DNA from: Clostridium bornimense | GTDB lineage: Bacteria; Bacillota; Clostridia; Clostridiales; Clostridiaceae | Length of the DNA: 64,000 bases | NCBI RefSeq assembly: GCF_000577895.1 | Contig: NZ_HG917868.1 | Span: 2,232,001-2,296,000 of the forward strand | Direction: 5' to 3' | Shown here: positions 7,105-16,347 of the stretch, one piece after another | How the letters are laid out: every line of letters starts with the position of its first letter | Position numbering within the stretch: position 1 is the stretch's first letter | Made by a program: the position numbers and the translations under genes | Notes under the pieces: generated by a model | The model's database searches: none | The model's input: only the letters and a program-made list of their open reading frames with translations | Told to the model about the DNA's origin: nothing

Positions 7105-7614
7105 TCAAATATATCTTAACAAAATAGATTTCACTTCACCAAGAATTTTTTTCTTTCTTTCCTTATCTCCCATTTCTTGATTTTTTACTATTAATCCAAG
7201 AAAATTGAGCATTTCCTCATCACTAATTGCCTTTGATGCCCTCTGTTTCTCATTTATCACTGCATCAATGCTATACTGATCATATTCTCTTTCTTGCCAC
7301 ATGTAAATATAAAATAACCTATGCTTTAAATTACTGTACTTACTCCATCCACATTGACTATATAAATATCTGCTCATTGCTGACAATTGACGTATCGGAG
7401 TCACATCACCATCTTTAGAAACTATATCTAATCTAACCTGTATATAGTCCACTTTTACATCTAAAATTCTAACTTTTTTATTTGCACATCTATAATTAAA
7501 ATACTCCATAGCAGCAAAAATATCACTATACTTTTCTCTAAAGTCTAAATTTTTAGTAGTAAATTTATTCGGTGAACTTAGCTTCATCATCACATCAAAT
7601 ACCTGTTTTTCCAT
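7105..7614 (-). CDS. Conserved-looking protein of unknown function
   Basis: I do not recognise this 169-residue product. It is soluble, with no signal peptide or membrane segment. It starts MEKQVFDVMMKLSSPNKFTTKNLDFREKY, has a central YCR/Trp-rich patch (SQCGWSKYSNLKHRLFYIYMWQERE, split about residues 92-114) and ends in a lysine-rich helix (KERKKKILGEVKSILLRYI). A weak AGGATGG lies upstream of the ATG. Codon use matches its neighbours. It is monocistronic between repeat B and a 560-base gap. It looks like a small clostridial family rather than a spurious frame. Confidence 0.7.
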   Translation of the reverse strand: MEKQVFDVMMKLSSPNKFTTKNLDFREKYSDIFAAMEYFNYRCANKKVRILDVKVDYIQVRLDIVSKDGDVTPIRQLSAMSRYLYSQCGWSKYSNLKHRLFYIYMWQEREYDQYSIDAVINEKQRASKAISDEEMLNFLGLIVKNQEMGDKERKKKILGEVKSILLRYI

Positions 7615-8135
7615 TTTATTTATACCATCCTACAATTTACTTTTGATATTTTGATTTTTGACAATACCAGTTATTACTATACAGCTTTAGTGCAAAAAAT
7701 CCCCATATTCATTAAATGTATTTCTACGTAACTTATTTATTTTTATGTGGTACTTAAACATGCTTAATGTAACTGTTAACTTTATTAATACTAAATAAAT
7801 AATTTTCTATCCTTCTTTACCCTTACGTATCAAGGGCTACGCCCTTTTATCAACTTAACTTCATTAATTAAATGCTACCGGTATAAATTCAATTATGCTA
7901 ATTTCATTATAAGTGAGTTGTCATCTGTGCTTTGTAGTATCTCAATTTCATTAATTAATTACTACAACTTATTAATAAGATTTATGATCTACACTTTTAT
8001 ATTAATGCTATATCATTAATCTAGTTAATGCATTTCTTGATTTTTAACATATATTACTTGTTACAATATGCGACATAATATTATTTAAAGATGCTTGTCC
8101 ATCTAGGTTTTACTACAGCAAAGGGCTCCGCCCAT
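7615..8135. other. 560-base gap with no gene seen
   Basis: No credible coding frame with a ribosome binding site was found on either strand. It contains a GC-rich palindrome AAGGGC-tac-GCCCTT at 7832-7846 and a partial second copy AAGGGCTCCGCCC at 8121-8133. The rest is AT-rich with several ATTAAT-rich stretches. Confidence 0.5.
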
Positions 8136-8166
8136 AAAAAAAAGAGCCTATTGAAAGACTCCTTAA
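8136..8166 (-). terminator. Terminator after the cyclodeaminase-like gene
   Basis: On the minus strand GAGTCTTTCAATAGGCTC folds into a short stem and is followed by eight T residues, just after the stop at 8175. Confidence 0.65.
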
Positions 8167-8174
8167 TTTTATTA

Positions 8175-8819
8175 TTAATATTTAAATCCTAATTTCTTCA
8201 TACATATTTCTTCAACTTTTTTTGTATTTTCTTCATTTACTTTTAATATTTCATCACATTTTGTTTCTATCGAAGCTTTATAGTCTAAATCTTTAATTCC
8301 TGTAAGATTTACATTTACATTCACTATACCACTTCTTATAGTGCTATTTAACATCAAAGCACCTACTGATATATCAGATACTAAATTTGGATTTCCGTAG
8401 TTTGCGCCTACTATTAATAATTCATATACCTCTAATGCTTCTTCTGTCATAGCAAGTGGAGAACTTAATGAATTTTTATATGCTTGTTGAATAGCTGCTG
8501 TTCTTGCTTGTTTCTCTTCTTCTGTATCTTTAGGTAGCTTAAAAGTGTCCATTAATCCATTGAACGCTTCTGCATCTTTAGCGATGTAATCTACCATTTT
8601 ATCTTTAAGTTTATCTAGCTTTTCTAATCCATTAAAAAATTGACTTTTAATATCTTCATCATATTCTTCAAAGAATTTTTTATGTACACTTAAATTATAT
8701 ACCATTCCACAAAGTGCTGCACTTAATGCCCCTGCTAAAGCTGCTGCACCACCGCCTCCTGGTGCTGGCTTATCAGAATATAAATCTTCAATAAAATCTC
8801 CTATTTTAACATTTTTCAT
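8175..8819 (-). CDS. Cyclodeaminase/cyclohydrolase family protein (FchA-like)
   Basis: The 214-residue protein belongs to the formiminotransferase-cyclodeaminase (cyclodeaminase domain) family, whose members act on formimino- or methenyl-tetrahydrofolate. The glycine-rich PAPGGGGAAALAGALSAALCGMV (split around residues 19-41), the all-helical character and the DISVGALMLNS helix are typical. In clostridia the stand-alone form is often called methenyltetrahydrofolate cyclohydrolase FchA. The ATG lies inside the 3' end of the murJ-like gene (14-base overlap), so it is translationally coupled to an envelope gene, an unexpected partner for a folate enzyme. A terminator follows. Substrate uncertain. 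Confidence 0.85.
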   Translation of the reverse strand: MKNVKIGDFIEDLYSDKPAPGGGGAAALAGALSAALCGMVYNLSVHKKFFEEYDEDIKSQFFNGLEKLDKLKDKMVDYIAKDAEAFNGLMDTFKLPKDTEEEKQARTAAIQQAYKNSLSSPLAMTEEALEVYELLIVGANYGNPNLVSDISVGALMLNSTIRSGIVNVNVNLTGIKDLDYKASIETKCDEILKVNEENTKKVEEICMKKLGFKY

Positions 8820-10347
8820 TGTTCTTTCCCACCTTAATATAGTATTTTAAATCTTCTAACTTCAAAACTAATAATAGAACAAAATATATTATTATACCTA
8901 CTACCGTTGATACTGCTAATGTAATTAAATAATTTAGCATTTCAATATTAGTTATGCCGACTAAAATATTGTTAGTAAAGTATACTACACACCCCATTAC
9001 TATACTAGCTATTGATACCTTAATTATTGATTTAATTATCTTACCCATATCCATATCTTTTATTCTCTTTTTAAGGGATATAAATAAAATTACTGTAGAT
9101 ACTATAGTAGCTATTGAGCTAGCTAATGCAATTGCTTTAATAGAACCAGTATTTACTGCAACGGCACAAGCTAAAATATTTAATATAACATTTAATATGG
9201 AATTCATCATCGGAGTTTTCACATTATTTATTGAAAAGAATCCTCTATTTACGACATCTCTAACACCATAGCCTATCATTGTTGGTATATAATACATTAA
9301 TGCATTACTGGTTAATATTACACTAGATTCTGTAAATTCTCCTCTTTTAAGATATACGGCAAGTAATGGTTCTCTTAAAACAAGAAGTCCTATAGATGCT
9401 GGAATCATAAGCATCATTACAAGATTTATACCTTTTACTAATTCTTTACTAAAACCTTTAGAATCTTTCTTTGATATATATAAAGATAGTGTCGGATAAA
9501 TTACAATTGTTATAGCTTGTGCAAAGACTTCATAGACTAGCATATCTAAACGATTGGCATAATCTATTGCTGCCATATAACCCGGTGCTAACGATCCTGC
9601 AAATCCTCTTACAATAAATATATTTATTTGTACTAATGATGAACATAATACTATAGGAACAAACTGTTTTCCCATTTGTTTTATATTTTCATCACGAAAA
9701 TTAATAACAAATTTATATCTATATCCAAGCTTTATAAAAGTAGGAATATTAATTGCCATCATTGTAAAGAAACCTAGTACTGTAGCAAACCCAAAACCTT
9801 TTAGTCCAAATTTATCTACAAAAATCATTAAATATAATATGTATATTATATTTGAAAATATCGGTGCTGATGATGTTATTAAGAATTTATTGTAACATTG
9901 TAATACTGCTGTTAATATACTCTGTACACTTACAAATAAAAGAGATAAAAGCATTCCCCTTAGAAGATATACTGCTTCGGCATAAACTGCCGCATCTCTT
10001 GCTAATGAAGATCCAAAAATAAGCACTATGTATTTTGCCCCGGCTATACATCCAATTACAATAATTATTGTAAAGATCATAACAACATTTATTACATTAC
10101 TTATAAAAATATTTTTCTCATTTTGATCTTTTACTTCCTTAATTTTTGAATGTATTGGTATTAAAACTGCTGTTATACCATAGCTTATACTTATAAATAA
10201 CATTGTAGTTCCTAAAGCAAAGCTTTGGACATCATTTAGTCCAAAGCTTTTTGCCATTAAAGAATCTCTAATGAGACCCAGAAATTTAGAAACTACTAAA
10301 ATTATCATTACTATTAATGAACTATTAGCTAATTTCTTAATATTCAT
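8806..10347 (-). CDS. murJ: MurJ/MviN-type lipid flippase
   Basis: This is a 513-residue polytopic membrane protein of the MOP superfamily, MurJ/MviN branch, which flips lipid-linked cell wall precursors (lipid II). It begins MNIKKLANSSLIVMIILVVSKFLG with the conserved LGLIRD motif just after. About 14 hydrophobic helices can be counted. Conserved MurJ-like features include the arginines of RDSLMAKSFG and the FFSINNVKTPM segment. The gene overlaps the downstream cyclodeaminase-like gene by 14 bases and follows the RmlD-like gene by 4 bases. In this context it could also flip a secondary wall polymer precursor. Confidence 0.88.
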   Translation of the reverse strand: MNIKKLANSSLIVMIILVVSKFLGLIRDSLMAKSFGLNDVQSFALGTTMLFISISYGITAVLIPIHSKIKEVKDQNEKNIFISNVINVVMIFTIIIVIGCIAGAKYIVLIFGSSLARDAAVYAEAVYLLRGMLLSLLFVSVQSILTAVLQCYNKFLITSSAPIFSNIIYILYLMIFVDKFGLKGFGFATVLGFFTMMAINIPTFIKLGYRYKFVINFRDENIKQMGKQFVPIVLCSSLVQINIFIVRGFAGSLAPGYMAAIDYANRLDMLVYEVFAQAITIVIYPTLSLYISKKDSKGFSKELVKGINLVMMLMIPASIGLLVLREPLLAVYLKRGEFTESSVILTSNALMYYIPTMIGYGVRDVVNRGFFSINNVKTPMMNSILNVILNILACAVAVNTGSIKAIALASSIATIVSTVILFISLKKRIKDMDMGKIIKSIIKVSIASIVMGCVVYFTNNILVGITNIEMLNYLITLAVSTVVGIIIYFVLLLVLKLEDLKYYIKVGKNNEKC

Positions 10348-10351
10348 ATTA

Positions 10352-11194
10352 TTATTTTAAGTTCTCTAAATATTCCTTTAGAGACTCCTTCCAATCTCTT
10401 GTTATATCACCAGTTGTAAGCTCTAACATATAGTTTCTAAGTACAGAATATTTTGGTCTCTTTGCTCTACTCTTAAACTCTTCAGAAGTACATGGAACTA
10501 AGTTAACATCCATTCCCTTAAGGGCAAAAATTTCTTTTGCAAAATCATACCATGAACATTGTCCCTTACAAGTACCATGGAAAATTCCATAATTCTTATT
10601 TTCAACAAGTGAAATTATCACTTTTGCTAAATCTACAGTAGATGTTGGGCTACCAAATTGATCATTTACTACCTTAACTTCTGGATTATTTTCACCAAGT
10701 CTGATCATTGTTTTAACAAAGTTATTTCCATCTCCATAAAGCCATGCAGTTCTTACAATATAGTGTTTTGGATTTAAAGTTTTAACAAATTCTTCACCAT
10801 CATATTTTGTTTGACCATAAACTGAAGCTGGACATGGCTTATCAAACTCTAAATATGGTTTTTCAGATGTTCCATCAAAAACATAATCAGTAGAAACTTG
10901 AACTATTTCTCCACCAATAGCATTCATTGCTGCTGCTAAATTTTTAGGACCTACTGCATTTATTTTATATGCATTATCAACATCATCTTCGCATTTGTCT
11001 ACTGCAGTATGTGCAGCACAGTTTATTATTACATCTGGTCTTGTTTCATTTACCATTTTATATACATCATTAACATTAGTGATATCTAATGTATCAACAT
11101 CAGTTAATATAAGCTCAACATTACCTTTTTCATTATATTGCTTTGTTAATTCTCTTCCTAATTGTCCATTTGCCCCTGTTATTAAAATTTTCAT
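10352..11194 (-). CDS. rfbD: dTDP-4-dehydrorhamnose reductase
   Basis: RmlD/RfbD performs the last step of dTDP-L-rhamnose synthesis, reducing dTDP-4-keto-L-rhamnose with NADPH. The protein opens with the Rossmann motif MKILITGANGQLGREL, then has STDYVFDG and the catalytic YGQTKYDGE (YxxxK). The start is set at 11194, where AAAGGAGAG lies about 11 bases upstream; the ATG at 11224 would put ten unrelated residues and the ribosome binding site itself in the protein. Length becomes 280, normal for the family. RmlA, B and C are not in this window, so either they are elsewhere or the enzyme serves another sugar. Confidence 0.92.
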   Translation of the reverse strand: MKILITGANGQLGRELTKQYNEKGNVELILTDVDTLDITNVNDVYKMVNETRPDVIINCAAHTAVDKCEDDVDNAYKINAVGPKNLAAAMNAIGGEIVQVSTDYVFDGTSEKPYLEFDKPCPASVYGQTKYDGEEFVKTLNPKHYIVRTAWLYGDGNNFVKTMIRLGENNPEVKVVNDQFGSPTSTVDLAKVIISLVENKNYGIFHGTCKGQCSWYDFAKEIFALKGMDVNLVPCTSEEFKSRAKRPKYSVLRNYMLELTTGDITRDWKESLKEYLENLK

Positions 11195-11241
11195 ATTAAT
11201 TTTCTCTCCTTTAAAATTTGTCAATATGTAAAATTATCTTA

Positions 11242-12432
11242 TTAATTCTCTTTTATTTCCTCAATAGCAAATAAAACTCCTATGAAAATAAAGAAATAAT
11301 TCATTATCTTAGGCGATAAAATAAGATTATCAAAAATACTTACTACAAATACAAAAACTGATATTGAAATTATTATTCCAACCACTAAATTTTTATATTC
11401 TTCTGCTATCTTATAAACTTTTACTAACTTTCCATAAATAAAACCTATTGCAGTAATAAATAGACCTAAGCCTATAGTCCCAAGCTCTGTTGCCATTTTT
11501 AAATATACATTATGAGTATGGTATATATATTCACCAGGATTAAGCTCTGGGTATTTTGCAACATAATCTGGATGTACCGCTTCATAATTTCCTGCACCTA
11601 CTCCTATTATAGGATGATCTTTATAACACTTAACAGCAAGTTTCCATATGTTAAACCTTCCGGCATCATTAGTAAATCCTAAAAGTCTTTCTCTTACATC
11701 TGAACTTAATAATGCAATTCCACCACCAATTATAAATAAAATAATCAATTTATAACTGTAGTATATACAAAGTACTAAAGCTCCTATACCAAAAGCTAGC
11801 CAACTCGATCTAGATTGAGTAAGGAATATGACTACCACAAAAGAAAGTAACTCGATTATGTAAAATGTTTTCCACTTCTTATTTTTCTCATTAACCATTA
11901 CAAAAAATAATGGGAAAAATAATATCGTTGCATAACCTGCTAAAATTGTAGGATGTCCCATCGTCCCTTGTATTCTTCCAATATCACCGGTAAAAAAGTC
12001 TATTTTTCCACTAAGCTTTTCATATATACCATAAATCATCTCAAGAAATGCTGGAATATATATTAACTTTATTAGATTACTTAATTTAAATTCATCACTA
12101 TATTCATTCTTAACAATAAAAATAAGCCCCGTTGCAACTAAAAACCTTAATGTATCTCTTAATGCTAATAATTTATCCGGGCTATATAGAACAGAAATCC
12201 CCATAAATATAGTTATTATAAGCAAAACCCTAACAAGATAACTCTTAAGAAAGCTTCTTATTTCATTAACAAACTCTTCGCTGTCTTTTACAAATTTCCC
12301 TATAACATATATTATTAAAATTCCCAGTAGAAAAAATTCTGTAAATAAAGTTTTTCTATTTACTTCTGCTGGAAACAATGGAAAGATAATAAGATATATA
12401 GGAAATAATATCTTAAAAATCTTCATAATCAT
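11242..12432 (-). CDS. O-antigen ligase/polymerase family membrane protein
   Basis: This is a 396-residue protein with about ten to twelve membrane segments and a large outside loop containing GVGAGNYEAVHPDYV...YHTHNVYLKMATELGTIGLG. That HNxYL..ATELG block is the hallmark of the Wzy_C family (O-antigen ligase WaaL, polymerases Wzy, and Gram-positive relatives). Such proteins join or polymerise undecaprenyl-linked glycans outside the membrane. It stands between the LCP ligase and rfbD, which suits a secondary wall polymer. It cannot be decided from sequence whether it polymerises or ligates. A second such protein lies at 40097-41326. Confidence 0.82.
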   Translation of the reverse strand: MIMKIFKILFPIYLIIFPLFPAEVNRKTLFTEFFLLGILIIYVIGKFVKDSEEFVNEIRSFLKSYLVRVLLIITIFMGISVLYSPDKLLALRDTLRFLVATGLIFIVKNEYSDEFKLSNLIKLIYIPAFLEMIYGIYEKLSGKIDFFTGDIGRIQGTMGHPTILAGYATILFFPLFFVMVNEKNKKWKTFYIIELLSFVVVIFLTQSRSSWLAFGIGALVLCIYYSYKLIILFIIGGGIALLSSDVRERLLGFTNDAGRFNIWKLAVKCYKDHPIIGVGAGNYEAVHPDYVAKYPELNPGEYIYHTHNVYLKMATELGTIGLGLFITAIGFIYGKLVKVYKIAEEYKNLVVGIIISISVFVFVVSIFDNLILSPKIMNYFFIFIGVLFAIEEIKEN

Positions 12433-12496
12433 AATTTCACCAAACTTTCTATTCTTTTTAAGATTGCTTATATACTAGTATACCCAAATTTTATCA

Positions 12497-13495
12497 CTAT
12501 TCATAGATAAATTGATGAATTTTCTCTATATTGCTCTCTTCATCCCATCCGAAATAATTCCAACCATCAACAAATATTGTTTCTGCATCATATGGAAATG
12601 CAGCTTGTTCAATCTCTTTGCCTCCAAAAGACGCAACTGATGTACCAATACTAATTAAATCTTTCATTGATAAAGTTGTTTCAACATAAGGTGCAACAGT
12701 ATCATAAACTTCCAACATCTTATTTAAACCAGCACTGCTAAGTTTCTTTAACATAGAATCGATAAATTCTCTATTTCTATCAGTTCTAGCATAATCTCCT
12801 GAACTAGTTCTATATCTTAAAAATGCCATTGTTTGAATAGTATTTAACTGTTGTTTTCCACCTTTTTTTAAGTAATTTTTAGATGGTGTAACATCTTTGA
12901 AATCTTTGCTACATATATAATCTATTTTATTATTAATAGCATATATATCTTCTGCTGGAACATCTAATTCAACACCACCAACAATGTCAACTATCTTAAA
13001 AAATCCTTCATAATCAACATTAACGTAATCTCTTATATCTATCTTGAAACTTTCATTAATTACTTTAACTGTATTTTGAATTCCACCATATTTATGAGCA
13101 TAATTAAGCTTTGGTACTTGTCCTTCTGGTGTATCCTTTATATATGTATCTCTATAAATAGATGCTAACTTTATCTTTTGCTCACTATTATCAATAGTAA
13201 CAATCATCATAGTATCTGTAGCATCTTCGTCATGATCAATTCCCGTTATAAGTATATTTCTAACCTCATTTTTATCTTTTATCATATCTTCTGTTTCTTT
13301 GCTTATTCCAATATCTTCTGCCTTATCACTAAGCTTTACTTGCTTCATTTTCGAAAACTTGTTATATCCATATGCAAAAATACCACCACATAACAATACC
13401 ATCACTAAAACTATACTTCCTATAGAAATAGCTACTTTTTTACCTGTAGACATCTTCTTCTTTACTTTTTCTTTATATCTATCAGATCTTGCCAT
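12497..13495 (-). CDS. LytR-CpsA-Psr (LCP) family wall polymer ligase, copy 1
   Basis: LCP proteins transfer undecaprenyl-pyrophosphate-linked teichoic acid or capsule to peptidoglycan at the outer membrane face. The 332-residue product has a basic cytosolic start, one membrane segment (about residues 19-42) and the LCP domain: NILITGIDHDEDATDTMMIVTI, the arginines of ASIYRDTYI, KLNYAHKYGG and FLRYRTSSGDYARTDRNREFID. Its ATG overlaps the last base of the tagA-like stop (TAATG), which links it to the TagA step. A second copy is at 36889-37782. Confidence 0.93.
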   Translation of the reverse strand: MARSDRYKEKVKKKMSTGKKVAISIGSIVLVMVLLCGGIFAYGYNKFSKMKQVKLSDKAEDIGISKETEDMIKDKNEVRNILITGIDHDEDATDTMMIVTIDNSEQKIKLASIYRDTYIKDTPEGQVPKLNYAHKYGGIQNTVKVINESFKIDIRDYVNVDYEGFFKIVDIVGGVELDVPAEDIYAINNKIDYICSKDFKDVTPSKNYLKKGGKQQLNTIQTMAFLRYRTSSGDYARTDRNREFIDSMLKKLSSAGLNKMLEVYDTVAPYVETTLSMKDLISIGTSVASFGGKEIEQAAFPYDAETIFVDGWNYFGWDEESNIEKIHQFIYE

Positions 13496-14223
13496 TATTT
13501 CTCCCCCTTATTATTAAAAATAACTTTTAAAAGATATTTAGGAATTACAGTTAATCTTTTTATTCTAAATGGTTCTTTTATCACTCTATATAGCCATTCA
13601 AGACCACAGTTTATCATCCATCTTGGTGCTCTATTACTCTTACCACTGATTACATCAAAGGCCCCACCGACACCCATGAATACCTTACAATTTATCTTAT
13701 CAAAATATTTTCTAATAAACTTCTCTTGTCTTGGACATCCCATAGCAACAAAAATAGCTTCAGGATTTCCTTTATTTATTTTCTCTATAAGATCATCACA
13801 ATTGTCTATATCAAAATATCCATTGTTATATCCAGTAATATTTAATTTAGGATACTTAATTTGTATACTTTTATAAGTGTCTACTATAATTTCTTCCTTT
13901 GCACCTAGTAAGAATACACCTTTATTTTCTTCTTCATAAATAGATAGTAATTTTTCTAGAACTTCAATCCCTGCAATTTTTTCATTAACAGCATTTCCGA
14001 TAACTTTTGAAGCAATAACTATTCCAATACCATCAGGGATAATTACTGTAGTATCTTTTTTAAACTCATTATTAAGTTCTCCATCTTTTTCCCCGAAAGT
14101 TAAAACTTCAGGATTTCCTGAAACTATATGTACCTTTTCCTTTTTAGTTCTTTCTAATATGTATGATATAAAACTATCAAAATCTTTATTAAAAACCTTA
14201 AAGCCTCTTATTTTACTAAACAT
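13495..14223 (-). CDS. tagA: WecG/TagA/CpsF family glycosyltransferase (TagA-like)
   Basis: TagA adds N-acetylmannosamine to undecaprenyl-PP-GlcNAc, the committed step of wall teichoic acid linkage-unit synthesis. The 242-residue product has HIVSGNPEVLTFG, the TTVIIPDGIGIV block that carries the catalytic aspartate, GKVFLLGA-type GVFLLGAKEEI, and FVAMGCPRQEKFI, all family signatures, then the C-terminal RAPRWMINCGLEWLYRVIKEP. Length is normal. It overlaps the LCP start by one base. UDP-ManNAc would come from an MnaA epimerase not seen here. The acceptor could differ in this organism. Confidence 0.88.
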   Translation of the reverse strand: MFSKIRGFKVFNKDFDSFISYILERTKKEKVHIVSGNPEVLTFGEKDGELNNEFKKDTTVIIPDGIGIVIASKVIGNAVNEKIAGIEVLEKLLSIYEEENKGVFLLGAKEEIIVDTYKSIQIKYPKLNITGYNNGYFDIDNCDDLIEKINKGNPEAIFVAMGCPRQEKFIRKYFDKINCKVFMGVGGAFDVISGKSNRAPRWMINCGLEWLYRVIKEPFRIKRLTVIPKYLLKVIFNNKGEK

Positions 14224-14277
14224 TAATCCTCCTAATGAATATTGCTATAGCAACATTACATTTATCTCAAATATTAA

Positions 14278-14310
14278 TAGAAATCTCTCTGAAAATCAAA
14301 GAGATTTCTA
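14278..14310 (-). terminator. Hairpin after galU
   Basis: A perfect 11-base inverted repeat TAGAAATCTCT/AGAGATTTCTA with an 11-base loop follows the galU stop. The following bases on the minus strand are AT-rich but lack a clean T run, so termination may be partial and allow some readthrough into tagA. Confidence 0.55.
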
Positions 14311-14318
14311 TATAAATA

Positions 14319-15182
14319 TTATAAATCTAATGATTTTAAATATTCTCTAAAATCATCTTTTAATTCTTCTCTTTTTAATGCATACTCCACAGTAGCTTGT
14401 AAGAATCCTAATTTATCTCCTACATCATATCTTCTACCTTCAAAATTGTAAGCATACATTGCTTCTTCCCCCATTAGAGTTTGAAGTGCATCTGTAAGTT
14501 GAATTTCTCCACCTTTTCCTGGCTCAGTATGCTCTAAAATATCAAAAATTCTTGGAGTTATTATGTATCTTCCTAATATAGCTGTATTAGAATTAGTTTC
14601 CCCTTCTTTAGGCTTTTCAACAAGATTCTTAACCTTGTATACTCTATCTTCTATTTCTATTCCCTCTACGATACCATATTTTGACACTTGATCTTCTGCT
14701 ACCTTTTGTACCCCTAATACAGATGTCTTATATTCATTAAAGCAGTCGATTAATTGTTTTAAACATGGCACTTCACTATCTACCACATCATCACCAAGCA
14801 TAACTGCAAATGGTTCATTACCTACAAAAGTTTTTGCACAATGAATTGCATGTCCAAGTCCCTTTGGCTCTTTTTGTCTTATATAATGTATATCTACTAA
14901 GTTTGTAATGTCTTCAACGACCTTAAGTAAATCATCTTTACCTGATTCTTTTAATTGCATTTCTAATTCTATAGATTTATCAAAATGATCCTCTATAGCT
15001 CGTTTACTTTTTCCTGTTATTATAAGAATCTCTTCTATTCCTGATGCTACAGCCTCTTCAATTATGTATTGAATTGTAGGCTTATCTACTATCGGTAGCA
15101 TCTCCTTTGGTTGTGCTTTTGTAGCTGGCAAGAACCTAGTACCCAATCCTGCAGCTGGTATAATAGCCTTTTTTACTTTCAT
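14319..15182 (-). CDS. galU: UTP-glucose-1-phosphate uridylyltransferase
   Basis: GalU makes UDP-glucose from UTP and glucose-1-phosphate. The sugar nucleotidyltransferase motif AAGLGTRFLPATKAQPKEML is at the N terminus, with VMLGDDVVDSEVPCLKQL, VEKPKEGETNSNTAI and GGEIQLTDALQTL following. The start is placed at the ATG at 15182, 8 bases from GGAGGAG; a TTG at 15188 is only 2 bases from it. The ribosome binding site lies in the gap after the TPR gene stop, so the two are co-transcribed. With phosphoglucomutase (16348) and Ugd (53847) it gives a complete route from glucose-6-phosphate to UDP-glucuronate. Confidence 0.95.
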   Translation of the reverse strand: MKVKKAIIPAAGLGTRFLPATKAQPKEMLPIVDKPTIQYIIEEAVASGIEEILIITGKSKRAIEDHFDKSIELEMQLKESGKDDLLKVVEDITNLVDIHYIRQKEPKGLGHAIHCAKTFVGNEPFAVMLGDDVVDSEVPCLKQLIDCFNEYKTSVLGVQKVAEDQVSKYGIVEGIEIEDRVYKVKNLVEKPKEGETNSNTAILGRYIITPRIFDILEHTEPGKGGEIQLTDALQTLMGEEAMYAYNFEGRRYDVGDKLGFLQATVEYALKREELKDDFREYLKSLDL

Positions 15183-15196
15183 TTTCAATACTCCTC

Positions 15197-16261
15197 CTAA
15201 TGTAACATATCTTTTATCTGTTTCAACACTTCATCATTTGAATCAATTTTTTCTGCAATTTCAACATGTAATTTTGCATTTTTTATATCTCCTAAATAAT
15301 AATAACACATTATGAGGTTCGTGCAAACTTCTATTGTCTTCAATGAAGCAAAAGTCTTCCTAAAATACTCTATTGCTGTTTTATAATCTCCTAAACAAGC
15401 ATATGATAGTCCCATTTCATAAACTACATCTACTAAGTCATTGTCTAGTGCCAATGCCATATTAAGAGCTTCTATAGCTAAATCATATCTCTCAGCTAAT
15501 CTATACCCTTTTCCTATATAGTAATATAATATTGCATCATCTTTAAAATCTTCTACAAGAGGAACTAAGTAATTAAGAGCTTCTATTGGAGATGCATGTA
15601 AAAGTTCCTTACCTTTTTCATAAGCTCTTACTTTTGATAATCCATCCATAAGTTCTTTTACTTCTTCAGTTTCTTCTCCACCTTTAGAAATATATGTGTT
15701 TAAAGAAAATAATGCCCCTTGGAAATCATCTTCTTCTCTCTTTATAATTCCTTCTATAAGATATCCTGTAGCATATTCATCTATTTCTTTTGTTTTTTCT
15801 ACAACTTCTAATATATCATCTTTATACTCTTTATCTAAAAAATATAATTCTTTAGCAAGATAAAAATACTTATCGTAGTTATCTTTAGATGGTTCCACTA
15901 TTAAAAGTCCCTTAATTAATATATAAGCATCTTCTAAATTATTTTCCTTAACATATTTAGCTATTATACCTTTTATATATTTTATATAGTTATCTTCAAA
16001 TAGTATTTCTTTATAAACCCCATTAAATCTAAATGAAGGATCTCCACCTAAAACATAAAACATTCCTTCTATAAAGAATCCTAAATTAACCTCTTCTAAA
16101 GACTGATTCTTTTCAATCCTTTCATATAAACTACTACTCTTAAGTGGCATATATACCTCTTCTTGTAAGTCTATATTAAAGAATCTTTTTAATCTATCTC
16201 TATCCATTTCTAAAAATAGTAACTTCGAAACTTTATCTCTAAATTTAGCTTTTATATCCAT
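15197..16261 (-). CDS. Tetratricopeptide repeat protein
   Basis: This is a 354-residue soluble protein. Repeats are clearest in the C-terminal half: DAILYYYIGKGYRLAERYDLAIEALNMALALD (about 235-266), DLVDVVYEMGLSYACLGDYKTAIEYFRKTFA (next 31 residues) and a further YYYLGDIKNAKLHVEIAEKID unit, each with the W/Y-G-Y/A-P pattern of TPRs; weaker helical repeats precede them. It is rich in acidic residues. TPR domains are protein-binding scaffolds. It sits between pgm and galU with an AGGAGG site before the ATG; a function in wall precursor supply is only a guess from position. Confidence 0.8.
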   Translation of the reverse strand: MDIKAKFRDKVSKLLFLEMDRDRLKRFFNIDLQEEVYMPLKSSSLYERIEKNQSLEEVNLGFFIEGMFYVLGGDPSFRFNGVYKEILFEDNYIKYIKGIIAKYVKENNLEDAYILIKGLLIVEPSKDNYDKYFYLAKELYFLDKEYKDDILEVVEKTKEIDEYATGYLIEGIIKREEDDFQGALFSLNTYISKGGEETEEVKELMDGLSKVRAYEKGKELLHASPIEALNYLVPLVEDFKDDAILYYYIGKGYRLAERYDLAIEALNMALALDNDLVDVVYEMGLSYACLGDYKTAIEYFRKTFASLKTIEVCTNLIMCYYYLGDIKNAKLHVEIAEKIDSNDEVLKQIKDMLH

Positions 16262-16280
16262 ATTGCCTCCTATAGGTTAA

Positions 16281-16325
16281 AAAACTATAGCAAAGCCTAA
16301 ATACTTAGACCTCCGCTATAGTTTT
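16281..16325 (-). terminator. Terminator after phosphoglucomutase
   Basis: On the minus strand AAAACTATAGC and GCTATAGTTTT form a perfect 11-pair stem around a loop with an inner CTAA/TTAG stem, followed by TTAA. It separates pgm from the TPR-galU unit. Confidence 0.75.
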
Positions 16326-16347
16326 AATTTAAAATAATATTTATTTA

